Origin: Clavibacter sp. A6099
GTDB taxonomy: Bacteria > Actinomycetota > Actinomycetes > Actinomycetales > Microbacteriaceae
Direction of reading: 5' to 3'
NCBI RefSeq assembly: GCF_021919125.1
Contig: NZ_CP083439.1
Coordinates: forward strand, 2,108,001 to 2,172,000
Length of the DNA stretch: 64,000 nt
The notes beneath the pieces are model-generated. The model searched no databases. It saw only the letters and a program-made list of their open reading frames with translations, and was not told where the DNA came from. Below are positions 51,010-58,132 of the stretch, piece after piece (position 1 is the first letter of the stretch; every line of letters begins with the position of its first letter). The position numbers were made by a program, and so were the translations under genes.

Positions 51010-51461
51010 CTACTGGGATCCGCCAGCACCACCAGCGTCGTGTAGATCCTTCGTCCTCGGCGCCTGTGATCGCGCTCTCTGGACCGCAACGATGATCCGT
51101 TCCGCCGCCTCCCCCGCCGGCTCGTGCGCCCAGAACCGCAGCACGGTCCAACCGAGGTCTCGCAGGTTCGCTGTCACCTCGGCATCGAGCCCCCCCCACC
51201 CCCGCGCAAGCTTCGGGTCCAGTAGCCGGCGTTCGCCTTCGGCACACTGCAGTTGCTCCGGGTAGCCCTACCAGAAGCACGCATAGATTTAGACGGCGAT
51301 GCGCTGGAAGGGGTGATTGCGACGTCCGCTCCACCGCCGGCATCGCACACTACGCAGTAGTCGACGCGGTCACGCAGGCCGTGCACGCCGCGCGCGCGGA
51401 GCTCGGGTCAGGTGTCGCCGTGCGTTGTGCTGCGGGTGGACTCGGCCGAGGCAACGGATGT
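51010..51461 (-). pseudogene. vsr: Decayed very-short-patch-repair endonuclease (vsr) gene
   Basis: Across several frames of the minus strand the vsr pattern can be read in order: TSVASAESTRS and then RDT-PELRARG (N-terminus), GLRDRVDYCVVCDAGGGADV, RIAV..IYACFW (the DGCFWHGC site, broken by TAA and TAG), VPKANAGYW, then KLARGWGGLDAEVTANLRDL, GWTVLRFWAHEP and a stop at 51010-51012. Reading needs single-base shifts: one G missing after TACTGG, and one base inserted near CAACTGC. At least three frame changes and several stops show it is inactive. Vsr repairs T:G mismatches beside a cytosine methylase. No such methylase is seen here, and the methylase nearby is an adenine one. Confidence 0.7.
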
Positions 51462-52104
51462 GGGCCCGCTGAGGCTTGAACGGTGCACGTCGCTCCTTAC
51501 CTTGACCGAATGGCACGGCCGCGATTTGCGAAGAAGCCCATCAAGAGCACGAACGGCCGTGCGCTCGAGACACCAGCACGACCCGAGGCTGGCACTGCGA
51601 CCCCCTCGACTGCCGTCAACTCCTCCGACGCGACACCATCCCTTGAGCCCCCCCCCCCCCCGGATGGGGGCTCTAGACCACTCAACATCGGCCCCTGTTC
51701 GAAGTCGCTGCCGCTAAAACCAGCGGCTACCAGCACCGTAACCATTCCCGCTGACCGCTCAGATGACGCGGGCTTGCCACAAAGCACCGCGGCCTCTGCA
51801 TCGGGCTTGAAGCGGTCAGCGACCGACGCGCCCCTGTACGGTGTCAGTGAACCTTGAGATTTTAGGATCGCACTCCCGGGCTCGGATCCAGCAGGGACAG
51901 CAGACTCTACGGCGGTCGAATGCAACTATAAGGACTAGTCAAGCCGAGACACGCGCCGTTTGAGCATGCCACCTACTCCTCGCCGCGGGTCGGTTCGTGT
52001 ATCTTGAACATCACGGTATCTGGTTCGCCGCGGCCACGCCCTGCATTGCGTCGCAACACAGCACCGCTCTCACGATGAAGTGTGGCCACAAATTAAGGAA
52101 ACTA
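51462..52104. other. Gene-poor junction between the vsr pseudogene and the accessory cassette
   Basis: No convincing gene. Open frames exist on both strands at 51483-51925 but lack family signatures and ribosome sites, and the one on the plus strand depends on the C run. Base composition drops from host-like to about half G+C by 51.9 kb. A TATAAG at 51927-51932 and a TTGAAC at 52004-52009 are weak promoter candidates for the cassette that starts at 52105. No att-like repeat of the right end was found here. Confidence 0.5.
51648..51661. repeat. Homopolymer of 14 C
   Basis: Fourteen consecutive C at 51648-51661, followed by GGATGGGGG. It is the longest single-base run in the window. It could mark decay, be a slippage site, or hold a sequencing error. 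Confidence 0.9.
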
Positions 52105-52920
52105 GTGACACGATCACCCCTAAGGTGGGCCGGTAGCAAGAGAAGCCTACTCCCACTGATAAGCGGCCTCACTCCAGATTTTAATGGGCAATACGTCGAA
52201 CCATTTATGGGTTCCGCATGCGTTTTCTTTAACATGAAGCCGAAAAAGGCAACTCTCTCAGATTTCAACGGCGACCTCGTTATCTTCTTTACTCAGCTGA
52301 GGGATAATGTTGACGAACTTGCTAGCCGGTTTCAGAATTTGGACGAGACTGGTCTCGACTACTACTCCCAGCGGGCGATGCGCATCTCGGAGCTCACACC
52401 GCCGGACCGGGCTGCGAGGTTTTTATATCTTAATCGGCACTCATTTAACGCGGTCTATCGAACAAATCGACAAGGGCAATTTAACGTGCCAAAAGGGACT
52501 CGAACCGGTGCCGCCCCTACCCGCGACGAACTAATTAGCGCCTCTCGATCATTAACAAATACAGTCATTAGGCATTGCGACTATCTCCAATCTACGGCGC
52601 AGGCAACGGTAGAAGACTTTGTCTACCTAGACCCGCCCTACCGTAACGCCGACCGAAAGACGTACGGAGAATATGGGTATAACGCATTCGGTACCGATGA
52701 AGACGTTAGCATGCTTGCCGTCGAACTCGACAGACTTAATGAAATCGGGGCCAAGGTACTTCTTTCATTCAATATGGATGACCATCTCATGAGTGCCCTT
52801 GACGGCTGGACGATCGTCCACGTTCAAAGACGCAGATCGGTGGCTGCGAACGCCTCGTCCAGAACAGCGCTTCAGGGCGAGATACTCGCGTACAATTACG
52901 AGGTCTCCGTCAATGCTTAA
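52105..52920 (+). CDS. D12-class (Dam-like) adenine-specific DNA methyltransferase
   Basis: A 271-residue N6-adenine methyltransferase. PLRWAGSKRSLLPLI at 5-19 is the SAM-binding motif; YVEPFMGSACVFFNM and LSDFNGDLV follow. YLNRHSFNAVYRTNRQGQFNVP is the family's substrate-binding region. The catalytic motif DPPY is at 176-179, within VYLDPPYRNADRKTYGEYG. The order matches the alpha (Dam/M.DpnIIA) class, whose usual target is GATC; specificity here is unproved. GTG at 52105 has AAGGA at 52095-52099, while ATG 52075 has none. No restriction enzyme is adjacent. It overlaps the next gene by 8 bases. Confidence 0.88.
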   Translation: MTRSPLRWAGSKRSLLPLISGLTPDFNGQYVEPFMGSACVFFNMKPKKATLSDFNGDLVIFFTQLRDNVDELASRFQNLDETGLDYYSQRAMRISELTPPDRAARFLYLNRHSFNAVYRTNRQGQFNVPKGTRTGAAPTRDELISASRSLTNTVIRHCDYLQSTAQATVEDFVYLDPPYRNADRKTYGEYGYNAFGTDEDVSMLAVELDRLNEIGAKVLLSFNMDDHLMSALDGWTIVHVQRRRSVAANASSRTALQGEILAYNYEVSVNA

Positions 52921-54088
52921 AATTGCAGTCCTGAGCGACATACATGCCCACTCTAAGACTCAGTTGAAAGACGGGGAAGACGCGCCTTCTTATGCAGAGG
53001 TCACGTTGCCCGACGATCCGCAGTTGAATCCCTTCAGTGGTGTCCGCGACCTAATCCTAAGGGAGGGCATTACAACTGATGTAATCGTTTGTGCAGGCGA
53101 CATGGGCGATAAGGCCAATCCTGAAGCTGTCCGCTACTCCTGGAACCAAATACAGGCCCTCCAGGCTACACTGTCTGCACCTCTGATACTCGCTGCTACC
53201 GGCAACCATGACATGGATTCACGTAGTATAAATGGATATGACGCGAAGGCTACTCTTCAAGAGCTAACTAATTATCCATTTTCTTCCGAAGCGCTAAACA
53301 ACGAGTACTGGGCCAATAACGCGGTAGTTCAAGCACATGGCAGTTTTCGTTCCGTGCTTCTAAACAGCAGCGCCTATCACGGCTACTCCAATGAACATAC
53401 TCACGGACGAATTTCGAGTCGGACGCGTAGTTACATCAAACGCAAACTCACGGACCTTCCCGATCCAGGCATAAACATACTTGTCACTCATCATCAGGTG
53501 TACAAATACGGCGCGGTGGACCTTACAGACCTCAGCGAGATGCACGATGCCTCCGCGCTGCTAGAAGACTTAAATTCTGGCGAACACGGCTCATGGCTAC
53601 TCATCCATGGGCATCGTCACTGGCCCGCAGTCACAAATGCCGGCGGCGGTCGAGGGGCACCCATAGTTTTTTCGGCCGGAAGCTTCTCTGCGGTGCTGTA
53701 CGCAGAAATCCAGAGCCGCGCGCGAAACCAGTTTTACATACTAGAACTTGAAGACACGCAACCAGGCTTTCCTATTCGAGGCACATATAAGGCCTGGGAC
53801 TGGATTGTAGATCGCGGTTTTCTGCCCGCGCAAGAGAGATCCGGGTTGACACACGTCGGAGGTTTCGGTGGAGCCATGAACGGAGCCGAGCTAGCTGCGG
53901 CCGTCAAAGACTTCTACGAAGTTGCGGGGAGCGGATACCAAACGTGGGAAGACGTCACTGCCGCCGTCCCGGATGCACGTTTTACGATGCCATCAGACTT
54001 CGAACAGTTCAAACGAGTGCTCAAGAATCAATATGGGCTGACTGTTCTGCAAGACGGCGCAGTGCCGCTTCAAGTCGGGAGGGCTTAA
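52913..54088 (+). CDS. Calcineurin-like metallophosphoesterase in the accessory cassette
   Basis: A 391-residue two-metal phosphoesterase. Motifs run in order: SDIHAH (D9, H11), AGDMGD (62-66), TGNHDMD (97-100), VTHHQVY (192-195) and HGHRHWP (233-236). The first 290 residues are the catalytic domain. The last 100 (from about AWDWIVDRGF) hold a short helical region ending VLQDGAVPLQVGRA with no family I know. Members include Mre11/SbcD nucleases, nucleotide hydrolases and DNA phosphoesterases; the target cannot be told. It overlaps the methylase and stops 1 base before the ATPase start. Composition is unlike the host. Confidence 0.87.
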   Translation: MLKIAVLSDIHAHSKTQLKDGEDAPSYAEVTLPDDPQLNPFSGVRDLILREGITTDVIVCAGDMGDKANPEAVRYSWNQIQALQATLSAPLILAATGNHDMDSRSINGYDAKATLQELTNYPFSSEALNNEYWANNAVVQAHGSFRSVLLNSSAYHGYSNEHTHGRISSRTRSYIKRKLTDLPDPGINILVTHHQVYKYGAVDLTDLSEMHDASALLEDLNSGEHGSWLLIHGHRHWPAVTNAGGGRGAPIVFSAGSFSAVLYAEIQSRARNQFYILELEDTQPGFPIRGTYKAWDWIVDRGFLPAQERSGLTHVGGFGGAMNGAELAAAVKDFYEVAGSGYQTWEDVTAAVPDARFTMPSDFEQFKRVLKNQYGLTVLQDGAVPLQVGRA

Positions 54089-54089
54089 A

Positions 54090-55922
54090 TTGAAAACAGT
54101 ACAGTCAGACGTCTTCGCAGCCGCTAACGCTCGTTTTCGATCTGCCAGCATGGTTGCTGAGACATTCGTTCCGCCTGAACAATTTAAAACGCTAACCCGC
54201 CCTTCACATACTATTATGGTCGGGCCCCGAGGCAGCGGCAAGACAACACTTCTAAAGATGCTTACGCCCGAGGCTCTCGAGGCTGCCTCGAAGGCGAAGA
54301 GATTCAAATTATCTCGGGGCATAACCTTCACGGGCATCTTTATTCCATCGGATATCGCATGGAACCGACAGGTTGCGGTCCTCGAAGAATCCGACATACC
54401 AACCGAGGTAGCGGAGGGTCTTTTTGAGGCATCTTTCACAGCGTCCGTGCTGCGTAGTTTCGCTACATCATTGCATGAGCGCTTTACTCGATCTGTACCA
54501 CAGGTCTGGTTAAATCTCCCCACATTAACTATGTCACAGGACGTTGAGGAGTCGCTCGTGCGTGATTTGGCGCGCGTCTGGCATCTCGAACTACACGTTC
54601 CAAGCTTTCTCGGCTTACGAGCAGCCGCGTCTGAGCGAATAGTAGCCGTGGGTGCGCTTGCGGCGACAATGCACCGCTCGCACGACTTTACCGGACTTGA
54701 CTCGCTGTCAACAGGAAGCGGCCTTATTCCCGCAATTACTACAGCTTTGGACACTCTTGAAGCGCATGTCCCAGCACTCGTGGGCGAGAAGTGGTGCATG
54801 CTATTTGACGAGCTTGAACTTGCCCCTCTTGAGGTGCGGCGATCACTAATCGCGTCAATGCGGTCAGTCGATGACCGACTCATTTTCAAGTTAGCCATCA
54901 GTCCCTATAGCGCCGATCTTAGTGACCTCGTGTCATCTCTTGGCGCCATGGCCGGGCACGATCACGAAGAAATATGGTTAAGTTACGGACATAAACAAGA
55001 CGCCCTGCGATTCACCTTTGATCTAATGAGCGAGGTTATCCGGGAGCGTCTTGGCCAAAACGCAAGCGTCGAGTCCATGCTTGGCGAAGCAGTTTTTACG
55101 GCGGAACTAGAGAATGAAAATCTGGACGACGGAGCCTCACGTGCTTCAACCGATGAGTATGTGAGTGATCTATACGATAGCGACGCCAGTTTTCGTGATT
55201 ATGTAAACGAAGCAGTGGGCGACCTGCCGAGTCTGCTGTCAAGCGAAGGCCAAAAGCGTGCTCAGCATTATCGAAAAGTCATGCCGCTAGTCATTACTCG
55301 CCTTGCTTTTCGTACTCCCGATGACTCTGAGTCATCAGGCACTCGTCGATATCGCTCCCGCAAAAATCCGGATATTTATGCCGGCGCCAACGCTCTCGCT
55401 GCCATTCTCGAGGGTAACCCGCGGTGGATCATTGGCGTCATGAACACTCTGTTGGACTCCGGTCCTGGCCGCATTGAGACTCACGTCCAGGCTGCGGAGG
55501 TCACTCGTACACGAAATCGCTTCCGCGCTCTACTGTCGACCATCCCAGTGCCCTTGGATTCGAAGGATACACGCAAAGGCCTACTATGGCTCATTGATCA
55601 GCTTGGTGCTGCTTTTCGTAAAAACGTAATCGCAGATGATTTCACACCAGATCCGGTCGGTACATTTATAGTCGACAGAGGTGCGTCCGACGCCCTCCTC
55701 GAGGCGCTCGGAAGTGCGGTCAATACTGGTGCCCTTGTTTACGTTCCAGACAGTGACAGCTCCGGACTTTTGACCTCTATGCGAGGCAAGCGGCTCCGCC
55801 TAAGTTACTTACTCGCGACTGGCTATCAACTACCTCTCGGCCTGCAGCGTGGCGCATCAATGCGCAGCGTATTGGGTCGCATTCAGACGCCGAATCAACT
55901 GGAGTTGTTTGATGACCTTTAA
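54090..55922 (+). CDS. ORC/CDC6-like P-loop ATPase with C-terminal clamp-binding peptide
   Basis: A 610-residue ATPase. Walker A is GPRGSGKT (45-52); Walker B is CMLFDELE (236-243, D240/E241). FKLAISPYSADL near 266-277 looks like a sensor segment. The pattern (FxPPEQFKTLTRPxHTIMxGPRGSGKTTLLKML) recalls the ORC/CDC6-like ATPase group found in accessory loci. The C-terminus is QLELFDDL, with QLELF at 603-607 matching the QLxLF sliding-clamp binding peptide. Start TTG 54090 is supported by GGGAGG six bases upstream. It is one base from the phosphoesterase stop and overlaps the next ATG by 11 bases. Confidence 0.78.
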   Translation: MKTVQSDVFAAANARFRSASMVAETFVPPEQFKTLTRPSHTIMVGPRGSGKTTLLKMLTPEALEAASKAKRFKLSRGITFTGIFIPSDIAWNRQVAVLEESDIPTEVAEGLFEASFTASVLRSFATSLHERFTRSVPQVWLNLPTLTMSQDVEESLVRDLARVWHLELHVPSFLGLRAAASERIVAVGALAATMHRSHDFTGLDSLSTGSGLIPAITTALDTLEAHVPALVGEKWCMLFDELELAPLEVRRSLIASMRSVDDRLIFKLAISPYSADLSDLVSSLGAMAGHDHEEIWLSYGHKQDALRFTFDLMSEVIRERLGQNASVESMLGEAVFTAELENENLDDGASRASTDEYVSDLYDSDASFRDYVNEAVGDLPSLLSSEGQKRAQHYRKVMPLVITRLAFRTPDDSESSGTRRYRSRKNPDIYAGANALAAILEGNPRWIIGVMNTLLDSGPGRIETHVQAAEVTRTRNRFRALLSTIPVPLDSKDTRKGLLWLIDQLGAAFRKNVIADDFTPDPVGTFIVDRGASDALLEALGSAVNTGALVYVPDSDSSGLLTSMRGKRLRLSYLLATGYQLPLGLQRGASMRSVLGRIQTPNQLELFDDL

Positions 55923-56844
55923 TACGTCTTTCGTTGTCCGGCACGCAACTAGAGCTACGTCCTATGATTTACTTATTGTGGCGCTGGGATATGAAACCCG
56001 CTCGAGTTATATTGCGGCTGAGCTCCATGGGCACTCAATAGCAAAATTGGCTTTAGACCTGGATGGGGACCGCATTTTTGGCTACAGCACGAATCGTACT
56101 TTACTAACAGCATTTGGTTTCACCATAGAGGCTCCGTCAAGTGACTTAGCTAACGTGGTGACCTTATCTTTAAACAATTGCTCCACGACTAATGCTTGCA
56201 TCGGCATTGATGTGTCTAGCTTCACCCGCCTGCAGCTCGCACAGATTATTGAGGGTGTTCTATCAGCTACACCCACCTCCCGCTTGCGGGTCGAGTTTTT
56301 ATATGCTCCGGCCTCCAGCGCCGGATGGGAAGATCAGGAGGGACCGATCAAGGTAGCCCGCCCAGTGCATCCTGCATTCACATCATGGGCAGATGATCCA
56401 TCGCTACCGCTCACGGCCGTTATTGGCGTCGGTGTGGAGACTAACTTTGCGCTAGGCGTTGCAGAGTTTCTTGATGCCTCGTCCGTGTTGGCGTTTGTTC
56501 CGTACGGCGGCGATGCAGAGTTCGATGTGATGAACGCTGCCGCGAATCATGAATTTTTTCTTGCAAACGACGTTGTGCGGCGCGCCGAGTACGACCTGCT
56601 AAAACCATATGACCTATATGTAAAACTTGAGTCGCTAATGTACAGCCTTGCTCAGGAGCAGCGGCTGGCGGTTGTCCCTCTTGGGCCAAAAATGTTTGCG
56701 CTTTGCGCATTGCTTGCGACAGCTTCTTTAGACGCTGCAGCTACTGTGTGGCGCTTTTCCCCTGCCGACGCTGGGGTCCCGGTCGATCGCGTTGCTTCGG
56801 GTGCCGTAGCTCATTTGACCATCGAAGTGCGAGTTTCTGCATAG
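55912..56844 (+). CDS. Unrecognised cassette protein, possible Rossmann-like sensor or effector
   Basis: A 310-residue protein of no family I recognise. It begins with a beta-alpha-like unit YDLLIVALGYETRS (18-31), later VSSFTRLQLAQIIEG, a strand-like VEFLYAPASS, an acidic FVPYGGDAEFDVMNAA and VVPLGPKMFALCALL. The alternating hydrophobic strands and helices suggest a Rossmann-like fold, which could bind a nucleotide. No signal peptide or TM is present. ATG 55912 lies within the end of the ATPase gene, so the two are translationally coupled. It is the last gene of the cassette. Base composition is like the rest of the cassette, not the host. Confidence 0.75.
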   Translation: MTFNTSFVVRHATRATSYDLLIVALGYETRSSYIAAELHGHSIAKLALDLDGDRIFGYSTNRTLLTAFGFTIEAPSSDLANVVTLSLNNCSTTNACIGIDVSSFTRLQLAQIIEGVLSATPTSRLRVEFLYAPASSAGWEDQEGPIKVARPVHPAFTSWADDPSLPLTAVIGVGVETNFALGVAEFLDASSVLAFVPYGGDAEFDVMNAAANHEFFLANDVVRRAEYDLLKPYDLYVKLESLMYSLAQEQRLAVVPLGPKMFALCALLATASLDAAATVWRFSPADAGVPVDRVASGAVAHLTIEVRVSA

Positions 56845-56850
56845 GCAGGA

Positions 56851-56862
56851 ACAGCCCGCTAC
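56851..56862. repeat. 12-bp direct repeat, copy at the cassette end (possible attachment-site remnant)
   Basis: ACAGCCCGCTAC stands 7 bases after the stop of the last cassette gene and recurs exactly at 57068-57079, across the 5' edge of the tRNA-Pro gene. No third copy was found at the left side of the cassette. Confidence 0.5.
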
Positions 56863-56960
56863 ACTTCTGCTACATCGCATCGTCATAGACATCGTAAGCC
56901 GACGCCGACGGGATCGTATTACCGTCTGTAACGTAATTCTGAAGACGCGGCAATTGCAAG

Positions 56961-56996
56961 ATGCCTCGGTGTGACCTTTAAGTCACACCGAGGCAT
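56961..56996 (-). terminator. Perfect hairpin terminator after tRNA-Pro
   Basis: ATGCCTCGGTGTGAC (56961-56975) pairs perfectly with 56982-56996 across a six-base loop. It is five bases downstream of the 3' end of the minus-strand tRNA and is followed on that strand by CTTGCAATTG. It would also block read-through from the cassette in the other direction. Confidence 0.8.
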
Positions 56997-57001
56997 GTCC
57001 G

Positions 57002-57075
<74 letters not shown>

Positions 57076-57147
57076 CTACCCATCGCTGGGCAACTCGTAG
57101 AGCCTACCGCATCGGCGGCACTGCTCCGGCACGCGCGGGGCCCCGGA

Positions 57148-57687
57148 TCAGGCCGGCGCACCGCCCGGGCGACCCGGAGCTGAGGGGTCCGGCGCTCCGG
57201 CAGCAGCCACCCGCCCCGGCTTCGGGAACGCGTCCCGCATGTGGTCGCTCCGCAGGATGTCCGCCACCCCGATGAGCAGAAGCGAGAAGACGATCTGCTC
57301 GATGACCATCCAGAGCGGGTAGAGGCCCGGGATCGCGGCGACCACCAGGGTCACGATGGGGAAGATCTGGCTGAACAGGCGCAGGCGCGAGTACGCCCAC
57401 CAGTAGCCGGCCGAGGCGCGCCAGGCGAAGTAGTAGAGCGTGAGGGTCATCGCGAGCACCACGAAGGAGCGGAACCAGACGGCGGGGGCGATCGCGATGC
57501 CGTCCTCGGCGAGGGTCAGGGCGATGGCCACGGCGGTCGCGCCCACGATGGTCTCAGCGATGAGGATCCACCGGATCCAGCGGAAGGCCCGCGCCGTCCA
57601 CGGGTGGTCGCGCATGTCCTCGGCGATGACGTGGCCCGCCTGGCGCCCGGCGGCGATCCGATCGAGACGGCTGAGCAGCTGGTCCAC
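57148..57687 (-). CDS. Small four-TM membrane protein
   Basis: A 179-residue protein with four hydrophobic segments between about residues 35 and 145 and a Pro/Ala/Gly-rich tail. The N-terminal 30 residues are soluble and helical (LLSRLDRIAAGRQAGHVIAE). It contains TLYYFAWRASAGYWWAYSRLR between segments. GTG at 57687 is chosen because GGAGGAT lies upstream. No named family; composition is host-like. Confidence 0.6.
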   Translation of the reverse strand: MDQLLSRLDRIAAGRQAGHVIAEDMRDHPWTARAFRWIRWILIAETIVGATAVAIALTLAEDGIAIAPAVWFRSFVVLAMTLTLYYFAWRASAGYWWAYSRLRLFSQIFPIVTLVVAAIPGLYPLWMVIEQIVFSLLLIGVADILRSDHMRDAFPKPGRVAAAGAPDPSAPGRPGGAPA

Positions 57688-57787
57688 CGGTGCGATCCTC
57701 CGTGTCTCGTGAGCGGGCGTCGGATGCGCCCGGAACACGGTACCTCGTGGGGCTGCGGACCGGCTCGCTGTGCTGGCAGTCGTTGGC

Positions 57788-58132
57788 TCAGGGAGCGGGC
57801 GCGGGTGCTTGAGGCGCGTCCCAGGCACCCCGGAAGACGGCCTCGACCTGTGGCCAGACGAGGTCCCGAGCTGCCTCGACGGAATCGATAGCGCCCTCGA
57901 GCGGCGGCAGCAGCACGAACTCATGCGAGATGACGCGACCCGCCCTGTCCCGGCGGCCCTCGGGATCAGGGAATCTGATGGCGAGGCGATCGCCGACTCG
58001 CGTAAACGCCTCCGGCCCCTCTGCCACACCCGCGAAGGCTGTCTCGTACGACTCGAAGGCGTCCGACAGCCTGGCCGTGCGCAGCACTCGGAACCCCCAG
58101 GTCCTGCCACGGGTGACCCAGATGAAGGTCAC
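57788..58132 (-). CDS. Small protein partner of the GTPase
   Basis: A 114-residue soluble protein (start MTFIWVTRGRTWGFRVLR, acidic and Pro-rich C-terminus). A two-strand start, then ARLSDAFESYETAFAGVAEG and a middle FPDPEGRRDRAGRVISHEF. No family recognised. ATG 58132 overlaps the GTPase stop by 4 bases, so the pair is co-translated and probably works together. Confidence 0.65.
   Translation of the reverse strand: MTFIWVTRGRTWGFRVLRTARLSDAFESYETAFAGVAEGPEAFTRVGDRLAIRFPDPEGRRDRAGRVISHEFVLLPPLEGAIDSVEAARDLVWPQVEAVFRGAWDAPQAPAPAP

Noticed and set aside
51483-51925. Overlapping open frames on both strands (51483-51857 plus, 51497-51925 minus)
   Set aside because: No ribosome sites, no domain, low-complexity composition, and the plus frame passes through the 14-C run. 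I treat the stretch as non-coding or decayed.
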